64,000 nt of DNA, from positions 1,984,001 through 2,048,000 of the forward strand of contig NZ_WEGH01000001.1 in the NCBI RefSeq assembly GCF_009604375.1, written 5' to 3'. A program made the translations under genes and the position numbers. Numbering within the stretch: the first letter of the stretch is position 1; each line of letters starts with the position of its first letter. The DNA is from Actinomadura macrotermitis (GTDB taxonomy: Bacteria > Actinomycetota > Actinomycetes > Streptosporangiales > Streptosporangiaceae). Shown here piece by piece: positions 1 to 9,250 of this stretch. A model generated the notes under the pieces. It worked only from the letters and a program-made list of their open reading frames with translations. It was not told where the DNA came from and ran no database searches.

Positions 1-2
1 CC

Positions 3-932
3 CCGCACGACGGCGTCACGCGGCTGCCCGAGCCGCCGAAGTGGCGGCGCTTCGACGGCGGGCCGGTGCTGCCCGACGTCACCGGCGACTCCGGCGAACC
101 CCACCAGGCGCGGACGTACCTGCCGTCCGACGACGCCGTCCAGCAGGTCAACGCCGCCCTGTACCTGCGGCGACCGCTGCTGGTCACCGGCCCGCCCGGC
201 GCGGGCAAGTCGACGCTCGCCTACGCCGTCGCGCACGAGCTGAAGCTCGGGCCGGTGCTGCACTGGCCCATCACCAGCCGCGTCACCCTGCGCGACGGCC
301 TCTACCAGTACGACCCGCTGACCCGGCTGTACGCGGCCCGGCAGGAGGCCGCCGCGGCCGAGGACATCGGCCGCTACATCCGGCTCGGTCCGCTCGGCAC
401 CGCGCTGCTCCCCTACGCCCGCCCCCGGGTGCTGCTCATCGACGAGATCGACAAGAGCGACATCGACCTGCCCAACGACCTGCTCACCGTCTTCGAGAAG
501 GGCGAGTACGAGATCCCCGAGCTGGCCCGGCGCGCCGAGGCGTCCGCCGAGGTGTTCACCGCCGACGGGCGGACCCGGGTCACCGTCCGCGAGGGCGCCG
601 TCCGCTGCCACGCGTTCCCGCTGGTGGTGATGACCAGCAACGGCGAACGCGACTTCCCGCCCGCGTTCCTGCGCCGGTGCGTGACGCTGGAGCTGCGGCA
701 GCCCGCCGGGGAGGCCGAGCTCGCCGCGATCGTCCGCGAGCACCTCGGCGAACTGGCCGACCGCAGCGACGACCTGGTGCGGCACTTCTTCGCCCGCTCG
801 GCCGCCGGGACCCTCGCCACCGACCAGCTGCTCAACGCCGTCTACCTGTGCCGGCACGCCGGCGACGCCGACCGGCTCGCGCTCGCCGACCGGATCATGC
901 CGTACCTGTCCGGGGCCGCCGATGACGATTGA
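3..932 (+). CDS. MoxR-like AAA+ ATPase, 5'-truncated by the window edge
   Basis: AAA+ ATPase of the MoxR/AAA_5 kind, a chaperone-like remodelling enzyme. The frame is open from base 3, so the true start lies upstream; the first internal start codon is GTG at 66. Numbered from that GTG, Walker A GPPGAGKS is near residues 42-49 and Walker B LLIDEIDK near 123-130, followed by NDLLTVFEKGEYEIPEL, a stretch typical of MoxR ATPases. A sensor-like TSNGERDFPPAFLRR follows. The stop overlaps the start of the next gene by 11 bases, so the two are translationally coupled. In actinomycetes this ATPase type often sits next to SAV_2336-domain proteins, which suggests a two-component NTP-driven system. The partner and substrate are unknown. 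Confidence 0.85.
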   Translation, partial: PHDGVTRLPEPPKWRRFDGGPVLPDVTGDSGEPHQARTYLPSDDAVQQVNAALYLRRPLLVTGPPGAGKSTLAYAVAHELKLGPVLHWPITSRVTLRDGLYQYDPLTRLYAARQEAAAAEDIGRYIRLGPLGTALLPYARPRVLLIDEIDKSDIDLPNDLLTVFEKGEYEIPELARRAEASAEVFTADGRTRVTVREGAVRCHAFPLVVMTSNGERDFPPAFLRRCVTLELRQPAGEAELAAIVREHLGELADRSDDLVRHFFARSAAGTLATDQLLNAVYLCRHAGDADRLALADRIMPYLSGAADDD

Positions 933-3900
933 GCGGCTGCGCGCCGTCCTCGGGGCGGTGGGGGGCGCCGAGCCGGACGCGGTGGAACTGAGCGAGGTGC
1001 TGTGGCTCGCGGCGCACATGGGGGGTGGGGCGCCGCCTGATGACGAGCCGGCGGCGCCTGTTCCAGCGCCCCAGGTGGAAGCACCGCAGCCTCCGCCTTC
1101 CCGTCCGGCTCCGCCGGCGCCTGCCCCGCTGCACTCCCCGCCGCCGCCGCGGCCTGTCGGCGGGGACGCGGCGACGGCCGTCATGGTGCCGACCGCGCCG
1201 ATGCTCGCCGACCCGCTCGGGGTGCAGCGGGCGCTGCGGCCGCTCAAACGCCGCGTCCCCGCGCGCGGGCGCCGCGAGCTGGACGAGGAGGCGACGGCCG
1301 AGCGCATCGCCGAGACCCGGCAGTGGGCGCCGGTCCTGGTGCCCGCGCCGGAACGGTGGCTGAGCCTCAGCCTGGTCGTGGACACCGGGCCGACGATGCG
1401 GCTGTGGCGGCCGCTGGCGCGGGAACTGGCCGAGGTGCTGGTACGGCAGGGGGCGTTCCGGGACGTTCGGATGACGTTCCTGGACGAGGGCGGGCGCGTC
1501 GGTTCGCCGCCCCGGCCGCCTTCGTCGCTGCTCGACCCGTCCGGACGCCATGCGGTGCTGCTGCTGAGCGACTGCTCCGGACCGCACTGGTGGCGGGGGC
1601 GCGCGGGGCGCGCCGTGCGGCAGTGGGCGCAGGCCGGGCCGACCGCGATTCTGCAGCCGCTGCCGGAACGGCTGTGGCGGCGCACGGCTGCGCCTGCCGT
1701 TCCGGGACTTGCGTCGTTGGCGCGGCCTGGCAGCCCGAACACCGAACTCGACTTCCTGCCGTATGACGGGGAGGCAGCGGCGGGGACGCCCGTTCCGGTG
1801 CTGGGGTTCGAGCCGCGCTGGTTCGCGGGGTGGGCGAGGCTCGTCGCCGGTTCGGGGCCGGAACCGACCGCGATGGCGTCCTTCACCGCCTTCTCCGGCA
1901 GCCCGGAGCCGGTGCGGCGGGAGCAGGCGCTGCCGGTGGAAGAACGGGTACGGCGGTTCCTCGCGACGGCCTCGCCGGAAGCCGCCGAACTCGCGGCGCA
2001 CGTGGCGGTGTCGGTGCCGTCGCTGCCGGTCATGCGGCTCATCCAGCACCGCGTCCTCGGTCTCTCGGGGCCCTCCCACCTCGCGGAGGTGCTGCTGAGC
2101 GGGCTGCTGCGGCCGCTGGAGGGGGCGCCGGGGCAGTACGAGTTCGCGGCGGGGGCGCAGGAGGCGCTGCTGGACACGCTGCCGCGCCCCGAGGCGGAAC
2201 ACACCCGGTATGTGCTGGAGGCGGTGTCGGCGGAGATCGCCCGGCGGGCCGGAACAGCCGCGGAGACCTTTCCGGCCTTGCTGAGGTCGCCGGATGGGGA
2301 CCGGGTGGTGCCGTCGCTGGCGCCGGAATTCGCGCGGCTGGGGGCGGAGGCGCGGCGGCTGCTCGCGCCTGATCGGGGGGACGAACTGCTCGAGCTGCTG
2401 GGGCTGCCTTCGCCGGAGGAGCCCGGCGAGTTCGCCGAGCGGATCGGCGCTCTTCGTGGCGGTTCCCCGGCCCGTGTCCCCATCGGGGTGCGGGAGGACG
2501 GGCAGGCGGCATGGCTGGATTTCGGACACGACCTGCCGAGGGATCCCCATGTCGGTGTGGTCATCGGAACGAGCCGGATCGAGGTGCTGCGGACACTGAT
2601 CCTCGGCGTGGCGCTCACCGCCTCGCCCGAGCAGGTCTCCATCGCGCTGCTCGGCGACGGCCTGGCCGATCTGGCCGGGCTTCCGTCCGTCCTGCGGCCC
2701 GTCGGCACCGACGGACCCGTCTCGCCGCAGTGGCTGGCCAAGTACCTGGACGCCTGGATGGACGGCGACCGGCCGGCGGATGCGGCACAGCGGCTGGTCG
2801 TCGTGCTCGACGACGGCCCGGACCTGCTGGAGGGACAACCCCGGCTGCGGGCGGTGCTCCGCCGGATCGCGGCGGCGCCGTCCGAGATCGCGCTGATCCT
2901 CGGCTCCCGACCGGAGGGGACGTTCTGGGTGCCCGAGCTGGCACCGACCTTCTACTGGCTGGCCACGACCGAGTCCACGCAGCAGGACGCCCTGCGCTTC
3001 ACCGCCGACCAGGCGACCGCGCTGCTGCGCAAGGTCCGGCCTTCCCCGAACGTCCCGGCACTGATCGACCGGCTGCGGGCACTGGACCGCACCGAGAACT
3101 CCGACCTGCTGCGACTTCTGGGACTGCCCGCCGAAGAGGTGGACTTCGGCCCGGCGCTCCGGGCACTGCGCGCCGCGCCGCCCCGCACCGTCACGATCGG
3201 CTTGGACCGCGCGACCGGCCTGCCGTCCGGCCCCCTGTTCCCCGACTTCCCGGACGAACCGGGATTCGGGATCATCAGCGGCCCGCCGGGCAGCGGCAAG
3301 ACGGCGGCGCTGTGCGCCTACGCGCTCTCCCTCGCCCTCTCCCACCCACCGCAGGACATCGACCTCGTCCTGATCGACCACGGCTCCGGCCGCCTGGCGG
3401 AACTGGCGGAACTGCCCCATGTGAGCAGGGTGGTCGGCGCGGGCGACCGGGCCGGCCTGGACGCACTGGTCCGGGACCTTCGCAGCGCCTCCCTCAACGG
3501 CCGGAGCGGCAAGGCGACCTTCATCCTGATCGACGGGCTGTCCGGCGTCCCGGCCGAAGAGATCATCAACCGCTCCGGCGACCTCGGCGTCCACGTGGCC
3601 ATGGCGACCGGCTGGGAGTACGTCGGCGGCCTTGCGATCCCCGTGCGCGGGCTGGCCTGGACCCTCGCGCTGCGCGAGGACCAAGGCGGCCGGGGCGGGC
3701 TGGACAACCCCGCGCGGCGGACCGGTCACCTCGGCGACCTCCAGGTCGCCGCCCCTGCTCCGGCCCGGACCATCGTTCGATGGCTGATCAAGGCCGAAAC
3801 CCCGCGCGTGGTGATCGGCACCGACCCGCAGGGGGCGGCGGTCGAACTGAACCCGCTCGACCACGACAGGTTCGGGCAGCACGGACTGGTCGTCGGTGAG

Positions 3901-6171
3901 CCTGCCCGGCGACAGGCCGTAATGCGTGCACTCGTCCGCGCACTGATCGACAAGTATCCGATGCAGGAATTCCAGCTAATGTGCTTCGGACTTGGCCCGC
4001 ATCCGCTCGGCGGTAATATAGGACTCCCTCACCCCGTTGTTGGTCTTGAAGAACTGCTAGGCAACAGTACCGGGCTCCAGAACGCGCTAACCTACCTGAA
4101 TAATTGGCTCATCAAACTGGAAGAAGAGCGACCATTTTCGCTGGTGGTAATTTTTGACCTTTCGCTGACCCTGCCGTCCAACCAGCCTGAACTCCTGGCG
4201 ACGCTGCTGCGGCTGGCGCAGCGTGGCCGCGCGCTCGGTATCCACCTGCTGCTCGCGGCCACGGAACTGGATCGCAGGAGCACCGCCTGGAGCCGGCTGA
4301 TGCCGCTCATGGACTGGCGTGTCTCGGCAGGCCGGCTGACGGCGGCGCAGTCACAGGCGCTGTTCGGGCGCGCGGTCGTCTCCGACCGGCCGCATCTGGC
4401 GGTCGACAACGGAGCGCCGACGCCCTTCCGGCTGATCTCGGATCCGCCCGAAGTGGTGGTGCCCGGCGAGATCACCGAGCTGTGGACGAGGCCCGTCACG
4501 GAACTTCCCATCGGAACCCTGCCAGACGGCGAGGTGCTCACACTCTCCGCAGAGGATCCCGGCGACGGCGTCATCGTGGACCCCGACCTCGATGGCAACC
4601 ACATCCTCCGGGCGATCGCCTGGGGTCTGGCCGCCCGGCGGCACCCGTCCGAGCTCCAGATGGTGCTGGCCTCCGAATGGGCGCACACGCTCCAGGACAT
4701 CGTGCAACTCCCCCACACGGTGGCCTTCTGGAAAGGTGAGACGTACCTGCGACCGTTCCGGCAGGACCTGGAGGCGCGCCTGCGGACGCATGACGAGAAC
4801 TCTCCGCGCCTGCTGATCATCGTCCACGTGCGCCGCCTCAACGACCTCCTCCGCGTACTGCTGGCCCGCGCCCAGGCGAACGGCCACCGGCTGCTGGTCT
4901 GCGTGGGCTCCATCTCGGACGCGGAATTGCCCGGCGCACGCTTCTGGCGCATCACGACAGAGGCCGGCGAAGCCCTGTGGGAATCCCCTGGAGAGGACGC
5001 GATCCGCTTCCATCCGTCCGCACCACCAGAAAGAGAGTCTCATTCCCTCCTCCTCCAGGAAATGGCCGCGCTGCTCCCGCCCCACCGGATACCGGAGCTG
5101 CCCGCACTGAACCCCCGAGGCGGGACGCCGCAGATCGGCGTCCTGTCCACCGGGAAACCGGTCGCCCTTCCCCCGGGTCCAGGCCTGATCACCGGCAACA
5201 CCACCGAACTGCGGCTCATGCTGAACACGATCACCTGGGCCTGGGCGCACACCCAGGACCCCACGGAAGGAAGCCTGGCCTTCATGGGCGTCGCCCCAGG
5301 GGACGGCTTCCCGCCGCACACCATCGGCGTGTTCAACGCGTTGCTCGAAGAGGCCGCCGCGGCCGTGCTGTCCATGAAGACCGATCTCCGCCGGCTGCTC
5401 ATCATGGTCAACGTCGCGGACTGGGACACGTCCGCCCGCTCGCTCTCCTTCCTCTTCGACCGAGCCCGTGACACCGACGTCCAGGTACTGGTGTTCGCCG
5501 AATCCAGCGGACCAGCGGATCTGTTCCCCGCCGCCACATGGCACCTCACCGCGTCACGCAACGAAAGCCCGGACCGGGTGCTCTGGCAGTGGTCGAGGGA
5601 CGACGAGCACTATGAATTCTGGAACGCCGTCACAGCAGGAGAGCTCAACCTCGCAGCAGCGGTCACTCCCCCATCCGTGCTGCTCGGCAGCGATCCCGAG
5701 ACCTCGCTGCCCGTCGAGTTCGACTTCGCCGACGAACCGCATCTCCTCGTCACCGGCCTGCCGTCGGTCGCCGTCCAGGGACTGCTCGAACGGATCGTCC
5801 AACGAGCCGCCGAGCGGCAGGAGGCCGTCGCCATCGTCGGCCAGGACGACGCGCCGCCGGTGCCCGGCCTGCCCTGTCTGCGCACCGACGACGAGGTGCG
5901 CGAACTCGCCGACCGGGTCGTGCGCGGCGCGCAGCCGTTCGTGATCGTGGCCGGCGTGCCCGGCTCCCGGATGCTCGACATGGTGACCGACAGGCTGGCG
6001 CCCGTCCTGAACATCGTGCTGCTCCGCGACTCCGCCCAGTCCGGCAGCCTGCCGAACCAGCTGGAGGAGCTGATGAAGTCGCGGAACGCGCCGGTCCTGC
6101 TGCTCTCCCACGCGTCCAGGGACGCGATGCTCATCAAGGGCGACCAGCAGAAGCGCATCGTCCTGCACTGA
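922..6171 (+). CDS. SAV_2336 N-terminal-domain protein with a chain of FtsK/EccC-like modules (1,749 aa)
   Basis: Giant cytosolic-looking protein without signal peptide or clear membrane segment. Residues 1-40 form a short N-terminal domain and 41-85 a Pro-rich linker. Residues 145-300 look like a divergent von Willebrand A fold (LSLVVDTGPTM, then VLLLSDCSGPHWW). This head matches the SAV_2336 N-terminal family. From about 515 a module recurs at roughly 515, 755, 957, 1194, 1403 and 1585: a short strand with IG-x-x-x-x-G, a P-loop position, then an FtsK/EccC-like core. Only the second keeps Walker A (GPPGSGKT, 787-794); the others read, for example, GTSRIEVL or GEPARRQA. It starts within the MoxR gene (11-base overlap). 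By analogy with EccC, the dead modules may be binding platforms. Conflict or defence function is an inference. Confidence 0.75.
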   Translation: MTIERLRAVLGAVGGAEPDAVELSEVLWLAAHMGGGAPPDDEPAAPVPAPQVEAPQPPPSRPAPPAPAPLHSPPPPRPVGGDAATAVMVPTAPMLADPLGVQRALRPLKRRVPARGRRELDEEATAERIAETRQWAPVLVPAPERWLSLSLVVDTGPTMRLWRPLARELAEVLVRQGAFRDVRMTFLDEGGRVGSPPRPPSSLLDPSGRHAVLLLSDCSGPHWWRGRAGRAVRQWAQAGPTAILQPLPERLWRRTAAPAVPGLASLARPGSPNTELDFLPYDGEAAAGTPVPVLGFEPRWFAGWARLVAGSGPEPTAMASFTAFSGSPEPVRREQALPVEERVRRFLATASPEAAELAAHVAVSVPSLPVMRLIQHRVLGLSGPSHLAEVLLSGLLRPLEGAPGQYEFAAGAQEALLDTLPRPEAEHTRYVLEAVSAEIARRAGTAAETFPALLRSPDGDRVVPSLAPEFARLGAEARRLLAPDRGDELLELLGLPSPEEPGEFAERIGALRGGSPARVPIGVREDGQAAWLDFGHDLPRDPHVGVVIGTSRIEVLRTLILGVALTASPEQVSIALLGDGLADLAGLPSVLRPVGTDGPVSPQWLAKYLDAWMDGDRPADAAQRLVVVLDDGPDLLEGQPRLRAVLRRIAAAPSEIALILGSRPEGTFWVPELAPTFYWLATTESTQQDALRFTADQATALLRKVRPSPNVPALIDRLRALDRTENSDLLRLLGLPAEEVDFGPALRALRAAPPRTVTIGLDRATGLPSGPLFPDFPDEPGFGIISGPPGSGKTAALCAYALSLALSHPPQDIDLVLIDHGSGRLAELAELPHVSRVVGAGDRAGLDALVRDLRSASLNGRSGKATFILIDGLSGVPAEEIINRSGDLGVHVAMATGWEYVGGLAIPVRGLAWTLALREDQGGRGGLDNPARRTGHLGDLQVAAPAPARTIVRWLIKAETPRVVIGTDPQGAAVELNPLDHDRFGQHGLVVGEPARRQAVMRALVRALIDKYPMQEFQLMCFGLGPHPLGGNIGLPHPVVGLEELLGNSTGLQNALTYLNNWLIKLEEERPFSLVVIFDLSLTLPSNQPELLATLLRLAQRGRALGIHLLLAATELDRRSTAWSRLMPLMDWRVSAGRLTAAQSQALFGRAVVSDRPHLAVDNGAPTPFRLISDPPEVVVPGEITELWTRPVTELPIGTLPDGEVLTLSAEDPGDGVIVDPDLDGNHILRAIAWGLAARRHPSELQMVLASEWAHTLQDIVQLPHTVAFWKGETYLRPFRQDLEARLRTHDENSPRLLIIVHVRRLNDLLRVLLARAQANGHRLLVCVGSISDAELPGARFWRITTEAGEALWESPGEDAIRFHPSAPPERESHSLLLQEMAALLPPHRIPELPALNPRGGTPQIGVLSTGKPVALPPGPGLITGNTTELRLMLNTITWAWAHTQDPTEGSLAFMGVAPGDGFPPHTIGVFNALLEEAAAAVLSMKTDLRRLLIMVNVADWDTSARSLSFLFDRARDTDVQVLVFAESSGPADLFPAATWHLTASRNESPDRVLWQWSRDDEHYEFWNAVTAGELNLAAAVTPPSVLLGSDPETSLPVEFDFADEPHLLVTGLPSVAVQGLLERIVQRAAERQEAVAIVGQDDAPPVPGLPCLRTDDEVRELADRVVRGAQPFVIVAGVPGSRMLDMVTDRLAPVLNIVLLRDSAQSGSLPNQLEELMKSRNAPVLLLSHASRDAMLIKGDQQKRIVLH

Positions 6172-6271
6172 CCGCCGATTCCGCCACGAGGTGAGGTGGG
6201 TCGGGGCGTGTTCGAGATCGACCCGATGGAACAATGGGCCTTTGACCAGGCTCAACTTTGAGTGAGAGGGC

Positions 6272-6688
6272 ATGTCTGCTGCTGAGCTGGTGTCGGCGTA
6301 CCTGGCGGGGTTGGAACGAGCCGACACCGAGGCCGTGCTGAAGTTGTTCGCCCCCGGCGCGGTGGTGCACTCGCCGCTCTACGGCCCCAAGCCGGCCACG
6401 GAGTTCTATCCCGAACTCTTCGCCGGCACGGGCAGCTCGCGTCTCACGCTGCGCAGCGTGACGGAGGGCCGTACCCGGCAGGGCACCGCACTGATCTCCT
6501 TCTGGTTCCATTTCGACTGGCGTCTACCGTCGGGAGCGGCCGCCCCCTTCGACGTGGTGGACCTCGCCGAACTCGCCGAGGACGGCCGAATCGCCACTCT
6601 CCGCATCGTGTACGACACCGTCGACGTGCGTCCGACGTTCGAACGCGAGACCGGCGCTTCCTGGCGGCCTACCGCGGATCAGAACTGA
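6272..6688 (+). CDS. NTF2-like (SnoaL-type) protein
   Basis: A 138-residue single-domain protein with the NTF2-like pattern: an N-terminal helix (AAELVSAYLAGLERADTEAV), then LKLFAPGAVVHSPLYG, a central helix, and curved strands ending in IATLRIVYDTVDVRPTFE. SnoaL-like members are small enzymes or binding proteins for hydrophobic ligands; some assist polyketide cyclisation or steroid isomerisation. The catalytic identity cannot be read here. A purine-rich GAGAGGG lies 5 bases before the ATG. It has its own short intergenic region of about 100 bases after the SAV_2336 gene and probably is not part of that operon. Confidence 0.75.
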   Translation: MSAAELVSAYLAGLERADTEAVLKLFAPGAVVHSPLYGPKPATEFYPELFAGTGSSRLTLRSVTEGRTRQGTALISFWFHFDWRLPSGAAAPFDVVDLAELAEDGRIATLRIVYDTVDVRPTFERETGASWRPTADQN

Positions 6689-6713
6689 TGGGCGGCAACA
6701 GCGACTGAAGCCG

Positions 6714-6905
6714 CTACAGCTCGATCTGCCCTGTCAGGCGCCATTCGAGGTACTTGGTCAGGCTCGGGGCGGCCCAGGTGCGGCTGTCGTCTTCGTGGTT
6801 CCAGACGAAGACATCAGGGCGGTCGATCTCGGAGAGGAGCGCGAACAGGTCCCCGTTCCCCGCGTCCGCGAAGAAGAGCAGTGGTTCGAACGGCATGTCC
6901 GGCAT
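6714..6905 (-). pseudogene. SMI1/KNR4 (SUKH) family C-terminal remnant
   Basis: The 63-codon frame reads like the C-terminal half of an actinobacterial SUKH protein: PFEPLLFFADAGNGDLFALL, then DVFVWNHEDDSRTWAAP and KYLEWRLTG. Family members are usually 130-170 residues, so the N-terminal half is missing. SUKH proteins often act as immunity proteins to polymorphic toxins. The bases between this fragment and the tetR stop encode an in-frame peptide (PPGVADFQDNVHHC...) without a good start; it ends in a TGA that overlaps the fragment's ATG. I read the segment as decayed, though a short functional protein cannot be excluded. Confidence 0.6.
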
Positions 6906-7015
6906 CACCAGCCCACGTCGACGCCGAGCTTTTCGATCATGAACCGCTGGAACAGCGGCCCCGCTCTCGGATTGCAATGGTGCACGTTGTCCTGGAAGTC
7001 CGCGACGCCGGGCGG

Positions 7016-7627
7016 TCAGGACTCGCCCTCGGGGGCGGGGTGGGCGGCGAGTCCGCGCAGCAGGGTGCGGACGAGCGCGGCGTAGTGGGCGTCGTGGTCG
7101 GAGATGAACGCGATACCGCGCAGCTCCAGGCTGGTCGCGCCGTGGCAGGCCGCCCAGATCCGCTGGGCGATCTCTTCGGGGGCACCGGGCCGCAGGTGCC
7201 CGGTCGCGATGCCCAGCTGAACCGCGTCGATCAGCCGCTCGAACGTCGCGAGCGCCATCATGCGGGCCTCCGGAGACGGCTCGAACCCCGCGTTCGGCTG
7301 ATCGAACATCAACCGGTACATCGCCGGGTTGGCCAGCGCGAACGCGCGGTAGTTGCCCATTCCGGTGGTGATCGCGCCGAGGGGGTCGGCGGCGTCGGGG
7401 CGGACGGTGACCACGGCCGCGAGCTCGGCGAACCCCTGTTCGAGCAGCGCGTTGAGGATGCCGTCCTTGGAGCCGAACCGGTTGTACACCCCCATCGGGG
7501 CCACCCCGGCGCGTGCGGCGATGTCGCGGATCGCCAGTCCGGTGGGGCCGCGCTCGTCGAGCAGCTCGCGGGCCGCCCGCAGCAGCGCCTCGCGGACCAC
7601 CAGCGCCGACGTCCGCCCCCGGCTCAT
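7016..7627 (-). CDS. TetR/AcrR-family transcriptional regulator (WHG-type C-terminus)
   Basis: A repressor of about 203 residues. The N-terminal helix-turn-helix is clear: ALLRAARELLDERGPTGLAI, then RDIAARAGVAPMGVYNRFGSKDGIL. The C-terminal half has the pattern of the WHG-containing TetR C-terminal domain (YRAFALANPAMYRLMF), which binds a ligand and forms a dimer. I place the start at ATG 7627 because homologues begin just before the helix-turn-helix; the frame is open upstream to 7702, so an upstream start is possible. It lies 82 bases downstream of the flavin monooxygenase gene on the same strand, and an operator-like site precedes that gene, so auto-regulation of a two-gene unit is likely. 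Confidence 0.85.
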   Translation of the reverse strand: MSRGRTSALVVREALLRAARELLDERGPTGLAIRDIAARAGVAPMGVYNRFGSKDGILNALLEQGFAELAAVVTVRPDAADPLGAITTGMGNYRAFALANPAMYRLMFDQPNAGFEPSPEARMMALATFERLIDAVQLGIATGHLRPGAPEEIAQRIWAACHGATSLELRGIAFISDHDAHYAALVRTLLRGLAAHPAPEGES

Positions 7628-7709
7628 CTCCGCCCCCGGCGGCGGGTCGATGTCGGGAACGGGGCAGGCGACGGCGGTGAGGGCATGCGGCCATGCAACC
7701 ACGCCGCCG

Positions 7710-9221
7710 TCAGCCGGCGCGCGCGGACATGTCGCCGGCGTCGGGAAAGGCGCGGACGGCGGCCAGCGCGGCGTCCGTCAGGCCGAATTCCCGGCCGGGG
7801 ACGCCGAGCCTTCCCGTGATCGCGGCCCGGGCGACGTGCGTCAGCACCCGGGGGCCGAGCATCGTGGCCGGCGGCGCCATCATCATGATCAGGTCGAAGT
7901 ACCTCCCGGAGAGGTACGGGTCGGCCACGGCCGCGCGCAGCACCAGGTCGATCCAGCGCCGCACGGCCTTCCCGCCGCGCCGCGGCCGCGCCCCGTGCAG
8001 GGCGATCCCCGGCCAGCGCAGGTCCTCGCCGCCGGCCACCGTCCACGCGGCCGCGACGTTCTTGGCCAGCCGGCGCTGGAACTCCCGCTCGAAGCCGGGC
8101 CGGACGCCGCCGCGCGGCGGGTCGGCGTGGTCGCGCAGGCACTCGTCCAGGACCAGCGCGTCGGTGGCGGCGACGGTCATGCCCTGGCCGTAGATCGGGT
8201 TGAACGCGCACACCGCGTCGGCGGTGGCCACGAAACCGGCCGGCCACCTGGTCTGCCGCTCGAAGTGGCGCAGCCGGTTGACCGGTGTGCGATAGCCCCG
8301 GATCGGGGTCAGCGGGCGGGCGATCCGGATGCACTCGTAGACCGTCGGGTCGGGCAGGTCGCGGGCCCACTGCAGGAACCCCGCCTCGTCGGTGGGCGGC
8401 GCGGCGCCGGCGAACCCGCCGAGGGTGACGTGCCACTGGTCCTTCTCGATGCCCAGCACCAGCCCGCTCCGGGGGTTGCCGGGGGCCCGGCCGTTGACCA
8501 CGATCCCGGACCACTCGCCGGGGAACCCGTCGGGTTTGGCGTAGAAACGCGACGCGTAGCCGATGCCGGAGGTGATGGTCTCCTCGGCCACCTCGCCGTA
8601 GCCCAGTTCGCGCAGCCAGTCCGGCGTCTTGGAGCGGCGTCCGCTCGCGTCGACCACCAGGTCGGCGGCGAGCACGGAGACGGCGTCGATGTCGGCGCCG
8701 CGATGACGCACCCGCACACCGGTGACCCGCTCGGAGCCGGGCCGGGCCGCCAGGCCCACCACCTCCGTTCCCTCCAGCAGCCGCAGCCGGGGGTGCGCGG
8801 CCAGCCGTTCGCGGATCTGCCACTCCAGGAGGAACCGGCTGTAGACGCTGAACTCGGCATCGAGGGGCGGGAGCGGGAGCGGCCCGAACGGCGACACCAC
8901 CTGGAACGGCACGCGGTCGCGTTCGACGGTCGCCCCGGCCGCCCTCAGGTCCTCCTCGATCCCCGGGAACAGCCCCTCGATGATCTCCCGGCCGCGCAGC
9001 AGCAGGCCGTGCGCGTGATGCGACTGCGGCACCCCGGACCGGTGCGCCGGCGTCTCGGGGAAACGGTCCCGGTCGAGCAGGCCGACCCGGTCGAAGTGAT
9101 CGAGCAGGACCCGGGCGGCGAGCAGGCCGCCGATGCCGCTTCCGATCACCACCGCGTCCCCGCGCGCCCACGGCGGCGCAGGGTGCGGATCCCGGCGGGT
9201 TCCAGCCGTCGTCCTGGTCAT
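7710..9221 (-). CDS. FAD-dependent monooxygenase / halogenase-like flavoprotein
   Basis: Flavoprotein of about 503 residues. The N-terminal Rossmann fold has GSGIGGLLAARVL ending in an acidic residue (LLDRD), which binds FAD. The second FAD contact is near the C-terminal third (ADAVCAFNPIYGQGM; the family pattern is GD...PxxGxG). VVDASGRRSKTPDWL is typical of geranylgeranyl-reductase, halogenase and squalene-epoxidase-like proteins. The Trp-halogenase WxWxIP motif was not seen, so hydroxylation of a small lipophilic substrate is the safer guess. Three ATGs occur in a row at 9227, 9224 and 9221; GGAG sits best for the third. It is probably transcribed with the tetR gene downstream, whose product may sense the substrate. 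Confidence 0.8.
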   Translation of the reverse strand: MTRTTAGTRRDPHPAPPWARGDAVVIGSGIGGLLAARVLLDHFDRVGLLDRDRFPETPAHRSGVPQSHHAHGLLLRGREIIEGLFPGIEEDLRAAGATVERDRVPFQVVSPFGPLPLPPLDAEFSVYSRFLLEWQIRERLAAHPRLRLLEGTEVVGLAARPGSERVTGVRVRHRGADIDAVSVLAADLVVDASGRRSKTPDWLRELGYGEVAEETITSGIGYASRFYAKPDGFPGEWSGIVVNGRAPGNPRSGLVLGIEKDQWHVTLGGFAGAAPPTDEAGFLQWARDLPDPTVYECIRIARPLTPIRGYRTPVNRLRHFERQTRWPAGFVATADAVCAFNPIYGQGMTVAATDALVLDECLRDHADPPRGGVRPGFEREFQRRLAKNVAAAWTVAGGEDLRWPGIALHGARPRRGGKAVRRWIDLVLRAAVADPYLSGRYFDLIMMMAPPATMLGPRVLTHVARAAITGRLGVPGREFGLTDAALAAVRAFPDAGDMSARAG

Positions 9222-9250
9222 CATCATCTCCAGTGGAACGATGTGCGCGA

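Noticed and set aside
895..3882. Long minus-strand open frame (995 codons) opposite the SAV_2336-type gene
   Set aside because: Its translation is Arg/Gln/Pro-rich low complexity without motifs; it is a mirror of the GC-rich codons on the plus strand.
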